Positions 1-10,914 of a stretch of DNA of 64,000 bases are shown here, piece by piece. The first letter of the stretch is position 1; every line of letters starts with the position of its first letter. Under the pieces are notes generated by a model. That model was not told where the DNA came from and did no database searches. It saw only the letters and a list, made by a program, of their open reading frames with translations. Position numbers and translations under genes: made by a program. This stretch comes from Schizosaccharomyces osmophilus. Its lineage: Eukaryota; Ascomycota; Schizosaccharomycetes; Schizosaccharomycetales; Schizosaccharomycetaceae. The stretch is from positions 399,501 to 463,500 of the forward strand of contig NC_079239.1 in assembly GCF_027921745.1 (NCBI RefSeq). Reading direction: 5' to 3'.

Positions 1-21
1 TCACTCACTTACACATAAGAA

Positions 22-1927
22 ATGAGTCAAATCATTCTAGACAATATTCAAAACAATGATACTGTATACCATGTAAGGAAGAATTTGTTTTTCTGATTAT
101 TTTATGAGAATACTATTATATCATTTCAAATCGTTCACATTGCTAATCGAATTTTCGTAACAGAGATTTGTCATTGTTCATGGTAGAGTCACCAAAAACA
201 ATTCCCATGCTTCTGCCATAGTAACAGTGAAGCATTCCGGCGATACATTTCCACAACAGGTTTGGGTTGTCACGAAGTCTTACTTTAAGGCTCTTGTTCA
301 AGTAGTGCCAGGCGAAAATGAAATTTTATTTCAAACCGATGATGGATTTGAACTCCCTTTGCATTTGACTTATCAAGTTCTTAATGATAATCCTTTCTAC
401 CGAATTGGCCTTGTTGTAGGAAGAGATTCTGATTTAAGATTTGACGCTCCTTATGGCATGAAGAATGACCTTGACGAAGCGATCCGCAAATTGCGTTGCG
501 CAGCTTATCTTTGGCAAGCATTTACTGCCGAATGTATGTACAGAAATGGATTTGGTAGGCGTACATTTCGCTTGGAAGAAAACGTCCAACCTGACACAAT
601 GTCTTGTCAGTCAGCATGGGGCACTGAAAGACTGACTGCTTCAATTCATGTATTGAGATCAGACAAAACGGCTGAAGAAATTCGATCTACTCCGCCTGAT
701 CAACTTTTTCACGTTGCTGGAAATGCCGTTGATAAATTGAATCTTCCAGAGCCATGGCATTACATCTGCATGTTGTTAGATACTCGCTATGATCCTTCTT
801 CAAAAGAAGTCCGAGGCCATGTTGCTTTAGGAGGTGGTACTGATATGCATAAACTAGGTGTCTTTGGTTCCCATTCTTTGCATTCTTTTCCTAGCGCTTT
901 AGAATATGTTGTACCTGTTTTCAGCGATGTCAGAAGGCTTCCCGATTACTTAGCAAACGATGCTAATGAAAGTTCTACTGTCTGGGAGTGTGCTAATATT
1001 GGAATTGGAGCTATACTACATGAACTTGGTCATACCCTTGGATGCCCTCATCAGCCAGATGGCATTATGCTACGTTCTTACCCAATTTTTAACCGTAGCT
1101 TTACAACGAGAGAATTTGAATGTGTCCGTACAGGAAGTAAAGGTCTTGCTCCCGTACTTCCAAAAGATGAATGCTCGTGGCATTACTTAGACCTATTAAG
1201 ATTTTATTATCATCCACTTTTCCGACTTCCTTTTGATCAGCCTTATCCATCAGACGTTGAAACAAGTTACTATGTAAGTGGCGATCAGATAGTGTTTACA
1301 AATGATGCTGGGATATTCCTTGCGGAAATTGAATATAATGGTCAGACCAAGGGATGGAAAATTTTCAATCCTCCTGAGGAGAAAGCTGCTTTTACTGATG
1401 CAGAGATTCGATCGCTGTCGAACGCCGATTCTGGTCAAGACTATCGTATCCGAATCCTAACTAGGAATTACAAAACGATGGATTTGAGTGATGTTCCTGG
1501 AATCATTAGGAATGCAAAGATCTCTACCAATTTTGGTAATATATATCGCTCCGAAAGATTTGGTCTTCGTGGATGCAACGGGAATGAACTAACTAATCTT
1601 TTATTTTCACCCGACAAGAAAATCACTAAAGTACGCGTGCATTGTGGTCTTGCTTTAGATGGTATTGAAGTCTTTTTTGGTTCAGAATCTGCCCTTCTTG
1701 GAAATTGTGGGGGAAGTCCTCACGATTTCGACACAACAGGCAGCAGTATTTCCGGGTTTCTTATTCGTAGTGGAGCCTGGGTAGATGGAATTAGTATTAT
1801 TTTGGAAAATGGCAACACTAGCCCCTTTTTTGGTAATGCAAATGGCGGTGGTCAAAAACTGTATAAAATTCCTGAAAATTCCAGATTGGTTGGCTTTTAC
1901 GGAACGCTGGCGGTAAGACAAGATTAA
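22..1927 (+). CDS. Zinc metallopeptidase with C-terminal jacalin-like lectin domain (YIL108W / SPAC607.06c family)
   Basis: Two exons, 22..72 and 164..1927. The intron has a GTAAGG donor and a TGCTAATC branch before CGTAACAG. The join is in phase and gives about 604 aa; the first exon supplies the only ATG, because the long open frame otherwise begins at GTG 227. The metzincin zinc motif HELGHTLGCPH lies near residue 303 (nt 1019-1051), so the three zinc ligands and catalytic Glu are all present. The last ~140 residues (nt ~1500-1920) are Gly-rich beta repeats typical of a jacalin-like fold. The family (S. cerevisiae YIL108W) is a putative intracellular metallopeptidase of unknown substrate; no signal peptide or membrane span is seen. 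The gene may begin very near the window edge, so an additional upstream exon cannot be excluded. Confidence 0.88.
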
Positions 1928-2177
1928 ACTTCGTTAATTCAACGTTTTACTAATTGTTTATAGGGCTTTATGGATTCTGTTGGATTCTTTATCCAGTAGA
2001 TGAAACATCTTTGAAAATTGCCTAGCTGGTTTAACATTTTTGTAGTACATTCCGCTCCTTTTGAATGCTTTAAAGATAAGAAAACCATCAAATTCATTTT
2101 ATCTAGTTGAATTTCTATCAATGTCATGATTTGAATTTTTTATGTTCTTCCATTTTCATATGCATAAACGCAAAACA

Positions 2178-3399
2178 TTAAACAAAAACTCCTTTGCCAG
2201 AAGCTTCAACAATATTATTCAATGAATGGATGTTTTGATTCCAATCACGTAAGCGTGTTTCCATACTGGCAACTTGAGAGTGGTTGAGGATTCTTGATTG
2301 AACAGAAGAAATATTTACGATCTGTGCAACTTGGTCAATCAACCCCGTAATTAAACCAACGCTGAGGGCACGCATAATTAACAACTCAACTTCATGGGAA
2401 GGGATACGAGTTGCTTTAGCAATGGTGTGAAAAGTTAGAGTACGTTGATTGGGAGGTAACTGGAAAACAAGCTCAATCAATGCCATAAGACGTACTTTCT
2501 GGCCGAGTAGACCCACAGAACTTTGCAAAAGAGGAATTTTGTTGATGTGTGCCATGAGACGCTCATATTTAGCCAAGTCACCAACATTCATAGCCACAAC
2601 AAGGTCATGTAGCCATTCATGCTGAGTACCCACTAAAACCTGGAAAACAGGGTGTAGCAAAAGCTCACCAAAGTTATAAATGTCACCCAAAATAGCAGCG
2701 ACACTAAGGTCAACAGCGCGCTCTTCCATTTCCATTCGAGATAGTTGTTCTAAATCAACGCAGGACAGGTAAAGAAGGCAATGGCGATAGTATTGGGCAT
2801 AATCGGCTTTGGCCTTGTAGTAATCCGCACTAACGCTATAATATGAAGCATGAATGATATTTTCCACATAATCAATTCGCTCAATAACTTTATCGGCTTT
2901 AATTAAAATATCTCTTGCTGCATCCAAATCATTAAAGACAAGTTTGATTCGACCAATAGCAACCAAAGCATAAACATAGGCATCCTTAAATTTCTCTTCA
3001 TCAATACCTTCAATCAGCTGGGTTAAATTGCGAAAGGCTTCCTCATTTGAGCAAGATTCAAATGCCTTCAACGCTATATAAACAGCTTTGAGCTGATTTA
3101 TATCTGATCGGAATGCACTAACGAAATTTGTGTAAAGGTCAAGTCGTAAGGGAATAGTTTCGGGCGTTTCGAAAAACTGAATAAGTTTATCTGTTAATTG
3201 TTTCCATAATCTAAAACAAGGTTAATCTTGGCCCTACTTTTGAAATTCATTTCGTTTCTGATATACTATCATCACAGACTACATACTTTCGTTCATATAG
3301 ATCTTCCATAACGAAATAATATTCTTGAAACTGTTCAGGAGCTCTCGCTGCCTGATCCTGTAAGAAATTTGACATACTAACAGCCATTTCGGTATCCAT
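2178..3399 (-). CDS. rpn9: 26S proteasome lid subunit Rpn9 (PSMD13)
   Basis: Exons complement(3287..3399) and complement(2178..3210), with a 76-nt intron. The total of 381 aa equals the S. pombe length as I recall it. The N-terminal exon starts MDTEMAVSMSNFL, and the second ATG (MAV..) is an alternative start. The protein is all-helical with a C-terminal PCI domain (roughly residues 170-340), recognisable from the winged-helix stretch around TIAKATRIPSHEVELLIMRAL. Rpn9 is a non-catalytic lid subunit needed for lid assembly and packing of Rpn10. It is convergent with the metallopeptidase upstream and tandem with arg82. No intact canonical proteasome promoter element was recognised in the 430 bp upstream. 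Confidence 0.96.
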
Positions 3400-3828
3400 T
3401 TTCTGAAAGGATGCTATTGAGGTGGTAGTGGTTAAGGCAACTCTGAGGATTCAGAGTCGCCCTTTAGTCATAGTTGAACAACATTAGAAGTACAATCATT
3501 CAAAAACCATTCATTCATAATTCTTATGTTCGGTTTTCTTCTTTACTATTTTTAAAAATAATGTAATAATAAGTAGACGTTCAATACTTAAGATTATCTG
3601 TAAGAAATGTACAACATAAACAACAGCTCAAAACCATTTCCAATGCATTACTTATGTAAAAAAATCTATAGATGTATCTAGGTGGAAGCCTTATCCAAAG
3701 CTTCGATGCGTAAACAGACAAAAAAAAACCAGGTACTCCCCTCAGTGTGGATCTATCAAACAAGAACTGCAGGGGAATCCTATTTTGCAAAAAAATTCTA
3801 GATATACCAATAAACATAACTAAAAATT
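3400..3828. other. Intergenic: rpn9 promoter and arg82 3' flank
   Basis: AT-rich spacer between the rpn9 start and the arg82 stop. An open frame at 3581-3835 on the minus strand has no conserved character. No RNA gene or repeat seen. Confidence 0.6.
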
Positions 3829-4662
3829 TTAGCAATGGTTAGTTTGACTCAGCTTTTGAAAGGATTCTCTCAAACTCCGGACTCCAAATAGTGTGTTTTC
3901 GTCTACGCTGCCGAGCGTCCAAGTAGAATGTGCCAAGTCAATCAATTTCATATTATACAATTGGCTTCCTTCTTTTTCTAGAACTTGCATATAATCCTCC
4001 GTACTCTCTAGGTCGTATGCAAGCAAAAGACTAGATGACCGAAACTCGACAGAAAGGGAGGAAATGTCTTTTTCGAAATCTTTAAGTAGACTGGAGAACT
4101 TTTCTAACAAAATCTTTCTGAGATGGTCTGGACAGGGTGAGAAAAAAACCGAAAGCCCTTGCAAAATCGTATCATTGGCAAGCTGTTTCCCCCAGGCCGT
4201 AGAATAGGTAGTATAAGAGTGAGATGCTTTATCTGATACTAAGATTCCAGTAATCCGAAACCCAAGACTTCCACTCGTAGTCATCTGTGAAACCACGTCT
4301 AGCCTAGTGCGTTTCTCAGGGGAGGCATCCAATGCCCAAAGTTGTCTACCAAGTTTAATATCCATAACACAAGGACGCTTCATAGCATGTATTATATTTT
4401 CCAGTATGAAAGCGCGACTACTCATCGCAAGATTTGTATCATTTCGCAAACCATCCATGTCAAGCTGTAGCTGTCTTGCATGCTCTACATCCCATTTCCC
4501 ATAAAAGCGTGGAAGCCACTTCCGAAGTGTATCACATTCATTACAGGACTTATAAAAGTAGATTTCACTGTCAAGACAGGGCTTCACAAGGTACCGTTTA
4601 TCCTCACTAACGAGGACTTCTCCATGGCCGGCAGCTTGTAAATTAAAGGGTATAAGTTTCAT
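3829..4662 (-). CDS. arg82: Inositol polyphosphate multikinase Arg82/Ipk2
   Basis: Single exon, 277 aa, ATG at 4662. The IPK family signature PCVMDIKLG (PxxxDxKxG) is at residues 97-105, and the SSLLLAYD element that completes the ATP site is near residue 215. The length fits the S. pombe and S. cerevisiae IPMKs, although the acidic Asp-rich insert of budding-yeast Arg82 is absent. The enzyme phosphorylates Ins(1,4,5)P3 stepwise to IP4/IP5 in the nucleus, feeding inositol pyrophosphate synthesis and phosphate, mRNA-export and chromatin signalling. It lies tail-to-head with rpn9 and is divergent from snu13, with a 415-bp shared promoter region. Confidence 0.94.
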   Translation of the reverse strand: MKLIPFNLQAAGHGEVLVSEDKRYLVKPCLDSEIYFYKSCNECDTLRKWLPRFYGKWDVEHARQLQLDMDGLRNDTNLAMSSRAFILENIIHAMKRPCVMDIKLGRQLWALDASPEKRTRLDVVSQMTTSGSLGFRITGILVSDKASHSYTTYSTAWGKQLANDTILQGLSVFFSPCPDHLRKILLEKFSSLLKDFEKDISSLSVEFRSSSLLLAYDLESTEDYMQVLEKEGSQLYNMKLIDLAHSTWTLGSVDENTLFGVRSLRESFQKLSQTNHC

Positions 4663-5077
4663 TCAGTCATTCAGCGTCCAATTTCCTCTTTTATTCAACA
4701 AGAGAAAAAAACAAATTATAACATACTTTCAATACTGAAATTCAACGTTACCACATATGGTGGTTTTCTGTGTGAGTGCAAAGTAACAATGTAACCGCCA
4801 AATCGTATTCTCACTATTCAGTTAACTTGGCAGTTTGTATAAATTGCGCCCATTCATGCCTTTTATTGCTCAATTATTTGGCCTTTTAATGCTACTTTTC
4901 ACTCTATTTCCATAAATCACTTTTCCAAACAGATTCTGCAAAATTTTATGCAGAGGTGACATCGTTACCTGTGTAACAAAATAAAAGTCACCGAGCAAAT
5001 TTTTCTTAACTTGGGCGAGCAACTATTTCATTTAGGTGTAAAAAACTCACTTATACAAGCAAGGAACCCGTATAATC
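4663..5077. promoter_or_regulatory. Divergent intergenic region arg82/snu13
   Basis: Contains two short inverted repeats close together: CTGCA...TGCAG around 4936-4953 and GTTAC-CTGT-GTAAC at 4964-4977, about 100 bp upstream of the snu13 start. No known fission yeast element (HomolD, HomolE, MCB) recognised; function unknown. Confidence 0.4.
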
Positions 5078-5656
5078 ATGTCTGTCAATCCTAAGGTATG
5101 TTAATACTATAAGAATACAAAGGAGCATGCTGGAAAAGTATCAATTCGAAACGAAACTTTTCGATTCCGAATTGATGTGTAAAGTTATGATGAAGTGGAT
5201 AAACCATTGAGTGGTTTACTACATTAAAGGCTTTGGAGCTTTTTAAAAACCTTTTAATTCTTGTTTTACGAGATCTGCGCTAACATCTGTTTTTAGGCTT
5301 TTCCTTTAGCCGACACTGGCTTAACTCAACAAATTCTTGACTTGGTGCAACAAGGCTCTCATTACAAGCAACTCCGCAAGGGTGCTAACGAGGCTACCAA
5401 GACTTTGAACCGTGGTATCAGCGAATTCATTGTCATGGCTGCCGACACTGAGCCCATCGAGATTTTGTTGCATCTTCCTCTTCTTTGCGAAGACAAGAAC
5501 GTTCCCTACGTTTTTGTTCCCAGCAAGGCTGCGCTTGGACGCGCTTGCGGTGTCAGCCGTCCTGTGATTTCGGCTAGTATTACTACCAATGAGGCTAGTG
5601 ATTTGGCTCCTCAAATCCAAGCCATCAGGTTGGCTATCGAAAAGCTTCTCATTTAA
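5078..5656 (+). CDS. snu13: U4/U6.U5 and box C/D snoRNP protein Snu13 (15.5K, L7Ae family)
   Basis: Exon 1 (5078..5095) encodes only MSVNPK. Exon 2 is 5297..5656. The product is 125 aa, the S. pombe length. The L7Ae/Snu13 core is clear: [14 protein letters not shown] binds the kink-turn, and the C-terminal [11 protein letters not shown] loop confers C/D specificity. The protein binds the U4 5' stem-loop, U3 and all C/D snoRNAs at kink-turns. The 201-nt intron is long for this locus and unusually structured (see 5141-5256). Codon use is strongly biased, as expected for a highly expressed gene. The 3' flank to 6223 carries no recognisable gene. Confidence 0.97.
5141..5256 (+). other. Three consecutive hairpins inside the snu13 intron
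   Basis: Seen directly. Hairpin 1: TCAATTCG 5141-5148 pairs with CGAATTGA 5168-5175, with a further CGAA/TTCG inner stem. Hairpin 2: TAAACCA 5200-5206 pairs with TGGTTTA 5212-5218 around the loop TTGAG. Hairpin 3: AAAGG 5226-5230 pairs with CCTTT 5250-5254. A box-C-like ATGATGA sits at 5187-5193 between hairpins 1 and 2, but I find no matching CTGA box D, so this is not called a snoRNA. The intron runs 5096-5296 with branch GCTAACA at about 5279. Confidence 0.6.
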
Positions 5657-6223
5657 AGGTCATAAAATAAAATGGCGACATGTGAATGTCAAGTTATCTA
5701 AATTTTTGTATGCGTTTGCTGTAAGTCTTCATTTAGCTAGAATGAGCAGTATCATGATAATGATGTTCATCTTTGGGAAACCAATACGGAAACAAGACTT
5801 GTTATTTTTAGGAAATTGCTGCATTTCAATTGTAAATGGCACAGTGGAAGGTAGAGCTTATGATATGGTTGGAAGTACTCTCCCAAAGTTTTAAACAGCA
5901 GTATTAAAACAACGGCATTCGGTTCATCCTTGCTATATGCTTTTTCATTCTAAAATGTTTTCATCCATGTAATTTTAATCTCTTTTACATACTCCCTACA
6001 TATATTCATCTGTAAGCAATTCAAACCAGAACTTCCTGAGCGCAATTCTCATTCTCATTTTATTAGTTTTTCTAGATCTTTACAAGCCTTGTTTATCTAG
6101 AAAAGTTAGTCCAAGTTCACAGACTCGTTAATGTAATATTTCTTCTATTTCATTCCTTCTAGAAACCATAAAATTCCCTAAGCCTGGAAAGTTCACACTT
6201 GTCTACCACCACCACCAAAATAT
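5657..6223. other. Intergenic: snu13 3' flank and cnx1 promoter
   Basis: AT-rich. The frame running to 5894 is out of frame with snu13 and shows no conservation. The stretch CTACCACCACCACC lies just before the cnx1 start. No RNA gene seen. Confidence 0.5.
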
Positions 6224-6232
6224 ATGTCCGAA

Positions 6233-8087
6233 ATGAAGTACCAAAAGGTATCTTTTTTTGCACTTTTGTGCTCTTTATATGTTCAAAATTGTGTGGCCGA
6301 TAATGAAATTGAATATGAACCTTTAATTTTTAACGTAAGTTGTTTACTATTCTACTTTGTTCCATCTCGGAAGTACAATGTCAATTAAAACAATGATTAT
6401 TATTCAATTTTACAAAAAATTTCCGTAATGGTTATCTGACTAGATTTTTACAAAGGATGAATGCACTAACTAGTTTTGTTAGCCTACTGAGGTTAAAGGT
6501 CCTCTCGTCGAACAATTCTTGGGAGATTGGACGGAGCGTTGGACTCCTTCTCATGCTAAACGCTTTGTAAATGGTATAGAGGAAATGACTTACAATGGTG
6601 AATGGGCAGCTGAGGAAAGCAAATCACCGGGTGCTGTTGCTGGCGAACTTGGATTGGTAATGAAGGATGAGGCGGCTCACCACGCTATCTCATATGAATT
6701 CGACGAGCCAGTAGACGAACCAGAAAAAGATTTAGTAGTTCAATATGAAGTCAACGCTCAAGAAGGATTAAACTGTGGTGGTGCCTATTTGAAGCTTTTG
6801 GCAGAACGTCCTAACGGGGAGATGTCAAATGCTGTGCCTTACAGAGTTATGTTTGGTCCTGATAAGTGCGGTATCAATGATCGTGTCCACTTCATCTTTA
6901 AACATGAGAACCCCGTCTCTCATGTGTTCTCTGAAAAGCATTTGGATAGTAAGCCTGCTTCTCTTATTAAACCTGGAATTACCAATTTATATACTCTTGT
7001 TGTTCATCCTGATCAAACCTACGAAGTTCGTGTTAACGGTGATATAATTCGCTCTGGCTCTTTATTCACCGATTTCCTTCCCCCGGTCTTGCCTCCTTTG
7101 GAAGTCTATGATCCAGAAGACCTCAAGCCACAAGACTGGATCGATGAAGCTGAGATTCCTGATCCCAATGCTGTTAAGCCTGACGACTGGGATGAAGATG
7201 CTCCTCGTCTGATTCCCGATCCTGACGCTTTACAACCCGAGGATTGGCTTGCGGACGAGCCTCTTTACGTTGCTGATCCAAAGGCCAAGAAGCCCGAAGA
7301 TTGGAATGACGAAGAGGACGGCGATTGGATTGCTCCTGAAATTGCTAACCCCAAATGTTTCGAAGTCTCTGGTTGTGGTGAGTGGAAGGCTCCTATGGTT
7401 CGTAATCCTAACTTCCGCGGCCCTTGGACTCCTCCTATGATTCCCAACCCTAATTATATTGGTGAATGGACTCCACGCAAAATTGCGAACCCCAATTACT
7501 TTGATGATGAACATCCATCTCATTTCGGCCCCATTTACGGTATTGGATTTGAGCTCTGGACCATGCAACCTAATATTCGTTTTTCTAATATCTACCTTGG
7601 CCATTCCATTGGAGATGCCGAACGCTTGGGTAACGAAACATTTGTTCCCAAATCAAGAATTGAGCAAACTTTGTTGGTTAAGCAAAGAACTGAAAAGAAA
7701 CCATCTATGCATGTGGACGAGGAAGAAAACAAGTATGTGACTCTGTTCCTTCATGCATATGATAATGTTAAAGCTAAGCTTCCCCCTTCCGTTGTGGCTC
7801 AACTGGATCCTTACGTTACAACTATTGTTCAATCTCCCGAAATGGCCATTGCTATCTTTTCTGTCGCTTTCTCTATTATCGCTGTTGTTATCACTTGCTT
7901 CTATTACTTTACGTCCTCTTCGTCCTCATCCTCTTCTCCTGTTCCTCTTTCTGCAGGCGTAACTGAAGCCGAAAAGGAGCAGCAAGAAATTTTCAGACAG
8001 GGCGAAATAAATGATAATATTGACGTATCTTATGCTCCTGAACTAGAATCCACTCCTAAGAGTGAGGATATTAATGTTAACGCTTAA
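6233..8087 (+). CDS. cnx1: Calnexin, ER lectin chaperone
   Basis: Exons 6233..6334 and 6483..8087 give 568 aa (S. pombe 560). An in-frame ATG three codons upstream (6224) is an alternative start; 6233 is chosen because it matches the S. pombe N terminus and begins the signal peptide ([16 protein letters not shown]). Then follow the globular lectin domain, a P-domain arm with alternating PDPxAxKPDDWDE-type and GxWxPPMIxNPxY-type repeats (nt ~7100-7500), one membrane span ([19 protein letters not shown]) and an acidic cytosolic tail. A Ser tract immediately after the span is longer than in S. pombe. Calnexin binds monoglucosylated N-glycans in the ER lumen and is essential in S. pombe. Confidence 0.97.
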
Positions 8088-8352
8088 TTCGAATTAGCTA
8101 TCGATGAATCTTTTTGAATGTTCAGTTTACACTTGAGTAACGTTACAGACTTTTAGTAGTCTAAAATTTAATAATAGAACTATTGTTTACCTAGAGTTTG
8201 TCTACCAGTTAAGTATTTCGCTTGATACTACAGGAACAAGCCTATATTAGATTATAGCAATAATGCTCAAGGTTAAGTAATTGAATCATAGAGTATATTA
8301 GTTTTGTTCGTAATTATAGCCTGATTATCCCTCTCTAATTTCAGTACCGATT

Positions 8353-9243
8353 CTACCTTGTTGCTCCTTTCATGGGAATGAGGGCGCAATAATTTGAAGG
8401 AAACCATCCTTTTTCTCCGTTGCGTTTTCTTCCATACCACCAACCAGTTGTCGCTCCGTTTGAATCATATTTACTCAAAACAGCAATGATATCTCCTTTC
8501 CTTAAAGCGAGTTCCACAGTTGGTTCCCTTGTTGCAAAGTCAAATTCAGCTTTACAAAATTCTAGTTCTTGTATAGACTTTGATTTTTTTTCTTTTGCAA
8601 TGATTTTCTCCTTTTCGTAAATCTTTCTGGATATCTTTATAATTGCATATGGAAAAACAAAAAGAGAAGCGAACAAAAGACCAGAAAGAAGCTTAGACTT
8701 TTTAGAGGAGGGCTTGTATTCTTCAGTACGAATTGAATTATAGTTATTCATAGTTAGTGGATTATTTGATTTGATTCCCAGAATATTATAGATGAATACC
8801 TTTAGTCGGTTTATTAAAGAAACAATACTGAATAAAGAGCCGATCGACAGTCTTAATTTTTTGAAATTGTCCATTACTGAAACAAAGGTATTATAGCTCA
8901 TATGAGCTGCCATTAAGCTGGATTCCATTACTTGAGCAATACTACCGACGGAGCTGACGATTCCTTCTATAGTCCTTAAAGCGGAGATGGGTTCAGTCGC
9001 AGGTCCGTTAGATTCTAAAGGAGAGATGCCATTATAGGAAGGTAAAAACGAGTTGAACCCAGGATAGTTCCCGTAGTTTAACCCCATATACCCTGGGTTG
9101 TTATAAAACCTATTTCCTAAGGCGTATGAAGGGTGATTCAAAAACGAATTTAACTGAGATGATTGAGCATTTCCATCAAGTCCGCCATGTGGATAAGCTG
9201 GTAATTCTGGAGCTTGTTTTGCTGCATCCGTGTTTTGATCCAT
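8353..9243 (-). CDS. pex13: Peroxisomal membrane docking protein Pex13
   Basis: Single exon, 296 aa. An Asn/Tyr/Gly-rich N-terminal region of the Pex13 type (NYGNYPGFNSFLPSYNG) is followed by hydrophobic segments and a C-terminal SH3 domain (about residues 228-290), with ALRKGDIIAVL, the WWYGR tryptophan pair and GWFPSNYC. The SH3 binds Pex14/Pex5 at the importomer. The gene is convergent with cnx1 (265 bp between stops) and tandem with set8. Confidence 0.93.
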   Translation of the reverse strand: MDQNTDAAKQAPELPAYPHGGLDGNAQSSQLNSFLNHPSYALGNRFYNNPGYMGLNYGNYPGFNSFLPSYNGISPLESNGPATEPISALRTIEGIVSSVGSIAQVMESSLMAAHMSYNTFVSVMDNFKKLRLSIGSLFSIVSLINRLKVFIYNILGIKSNNPLTMNNYNSIRTEEYKPSSKKSKLLSGLLFASLFVFPYAIIKISRKIYEKEKIIAKEKKSKSIQELEFCKAEFDFATREPTVELALRKGDIIAVLSKYDSNGATTGWWYGRKRNGEKGWFPSNYCALIPMKGATR

Positions 9244-9624
9244 ACTGTAAGAATAAGAATGAGGTTTTTTCCTTTATAATATCCAAGTCAATTTGAGAGA
9301 TTAACAGTGTATTCTTCTTCAAATGGAAAAAATTAAAAGATTTTTACCGTTATATGCTTTTCCATCGGTTTTTTTAGAGTAATATGGTACGGTCACCGGT
9401 TTTGCTTAAGAAAAATTCGCGAAATAGCCTAAATTAAGATTACAATTTTATAAAAAGCAAGAATTTAATAAATAAACGATAGTAAAAGTAAGGTGCATAT
9501 ATGAGTGCTTTCATAAAAACAGACTACAGATTTGAGAAAAAGACCTTATTCATTTTCAGCCTAAAAAAAAGTTTGACTGTATTGTACAAGAATGGTAAAA
9601 ATACTATCTACAGAAGCCACTTTT
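9244..9624. other. Intergenic: pex13 promoter, set8 3' end
   Basis: AT-rich; one plus-strand open frame (9501-9761) overlaps the set8 3' end and has no coding character. Nothing else seen. Confidence 0.5.
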
Positions 9625-10914
9625 CTATTGTTCTCCTTCGGTTTCTTGCGCAGCTAAATAATTACAAACAATTTCTGACTGAGCAAACTCTTCTACGAAA
9701 CCTTGAATATAGGGTATTACCTTTGTTAACAGATTACGTTCCCTTAACAAAAGATACATAGCAGCATCTTTGCGAGATGAAATGGAATTCTCACTTTCGA
9801 TATTATGTTTGAAAGCTGCTTCGGCTAACTGCTGAACAAGGCAAAAGACTCTCAAGTAGTACAAGTCTCTCAAAGAAGACTTTTGTATCAAGTCTGGGAG
9901 TTCCTCAATGGTAGTTCTGTGCCCTTCAAATTCCCATTGTGGTTCGATATCCCCGTGTTCATTTTCCTGCAAACCAAAACAGGTGAAATCTTCATAATTC
10001 AAGATTGAGAAATATAAATATGGAGCGTGCCACCATATACCGGTAGAATCCGAAGCAATTTCAATCATAGGTGGCCTTTTACAGCATTTTCGTTTAATAA
10101 TGTCCAATGGATCATTTGGATCTTTAGGGATTAAGAGTTTTATAACATCAGTTGTGTTTTCTCTCACGTTCTGAGGAATAAATCCATACGAGAATAGAAA
10201 TTCCGCAGCGCCTTTGGAGGCACCATAGTTGAATGTAATTTCATCTCCATTGGATATGGTCTTCTCAGCATACACTTGCAAGGAATCTGAAGTAAAATCC
10301 CATCTGGAATTGGCATGATTCGAGTGATTACACAAATCTACCACAGGCGACAAAACTGTACTACCCGAAGGGCTTTCAAGGCATCGACTATTATATAAGG
10401 AATCGGCATGTATCCAATCAGGCAAAGAGATTTCTCCTGACCAAAGGCTTTCATGAGTACTATTTAATTCTTCCCATTCTTCTCTCAAAAATTTCTGTTT
10501 GGCGACTACCGGCATGAACAATGAAGTGCCTTGAAGGCTCTGTATTTCCCATTCAGACCACTGAACTGGGGTACCAACATAGGATGGAAAAGTTGACAAG
10601 TATAGATTCCATTCCGTCTCCTTCTCATGCAATCCCTTAAAGTAGCAGAGAATGAATAAAACCTGCTTTCTGAATGGCATAACATCCCAATCTTCGGATG
10701 AGGCAATAGAGGCAAAGGTAGCGTCCTTCTTTCGAAGTTCGATGATTAATTCTTCATTAATTACTTTGGATAGTGGCACCTCCAATAGGAGCTGTCCAGG
10801 GCCGCATTTTTCTAAACATCGTAGACCTTTTCCTTTTCTTTCAATTTCAGCGATTTCAAGATTAACACATTTCTTCACAAACGCACTTATCAAATCATTT
10901 AAGCTTGGATGCAT
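9625..10914 (-). CDS. set8: SET-domain lysine methyltransferase Set8-like (SETD3/RKM family)
   Basis: From the ATG at 10914 the product is 429 aa. The frame stays open to TTG 10956. A hypothetical 38-nt intron (10997..10960) could join an ATG at 11024 in phase, but its donor GTATAA and weak branch make this doubtful. The SET halves are visible: KGKGLRCLEKCGPGQLLLEVP at the start, the RxxESPSGSTVLSPVVDLCNHS stretch (NH motif) and GDEITFNYGASKGAAEFLFSYGF, which supplies the catalytic Tyr. A C-terminal Rubisco-LSMT substrate-binding helical region follows. The family methylates non-histone proteins such as ribosomal or elongation factors; the actual substrate is not evident. Confidence 0.88.
   Translation of the reverse strand: MHPSLNDLISAFVKKCVNLEIAEIERKGKGLRCLEKCGPGQLLLEVPLSKVINEELIIELRKKDATFASIASSEDWDVMPFRKQVLFILCYFKGLHEKETEWNLYLSTFPSYVGTPVQWSEWEIQSLQGTSLFMPVVAKQKFLREEWEELNSTHESLWSGEISLPDWIHADSLYNSRCLESPSGSTVLSPVVDLCNHSNHANSRWDFTSDSLQVYAEKTISNGDEITFNYGASKGAAEFLFSYGFIPQNVRENTTDVIKLLIPKDPNDPLDIIKRKCCKRPPMIEIASDSTGIWWHAPYLYFSILNYEDFTCFGLQENEHGDIEPQWEFEGHRTTIEELPDLIQKSSLRDLYYLRVFCLVQQLAEAAFKHNIESENSISSRKDAAMYLLLRERNLLTKVIPYIQGFVEEFAQSEIVCNYLAAQETEGEQ

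Noticed and set aside
3421-3440. PACE-like proteasome element GGTGGTAGTGG near rpn9
   Set aside because: It differs from the budding yeast Rpn4 site, and no such control is known in fission yeast.
5187-5193. Intronic C/D snoRNA in snu13
   Set aside because: Box C is present but no CTGA box D or closing stem is found downstream in the intron.
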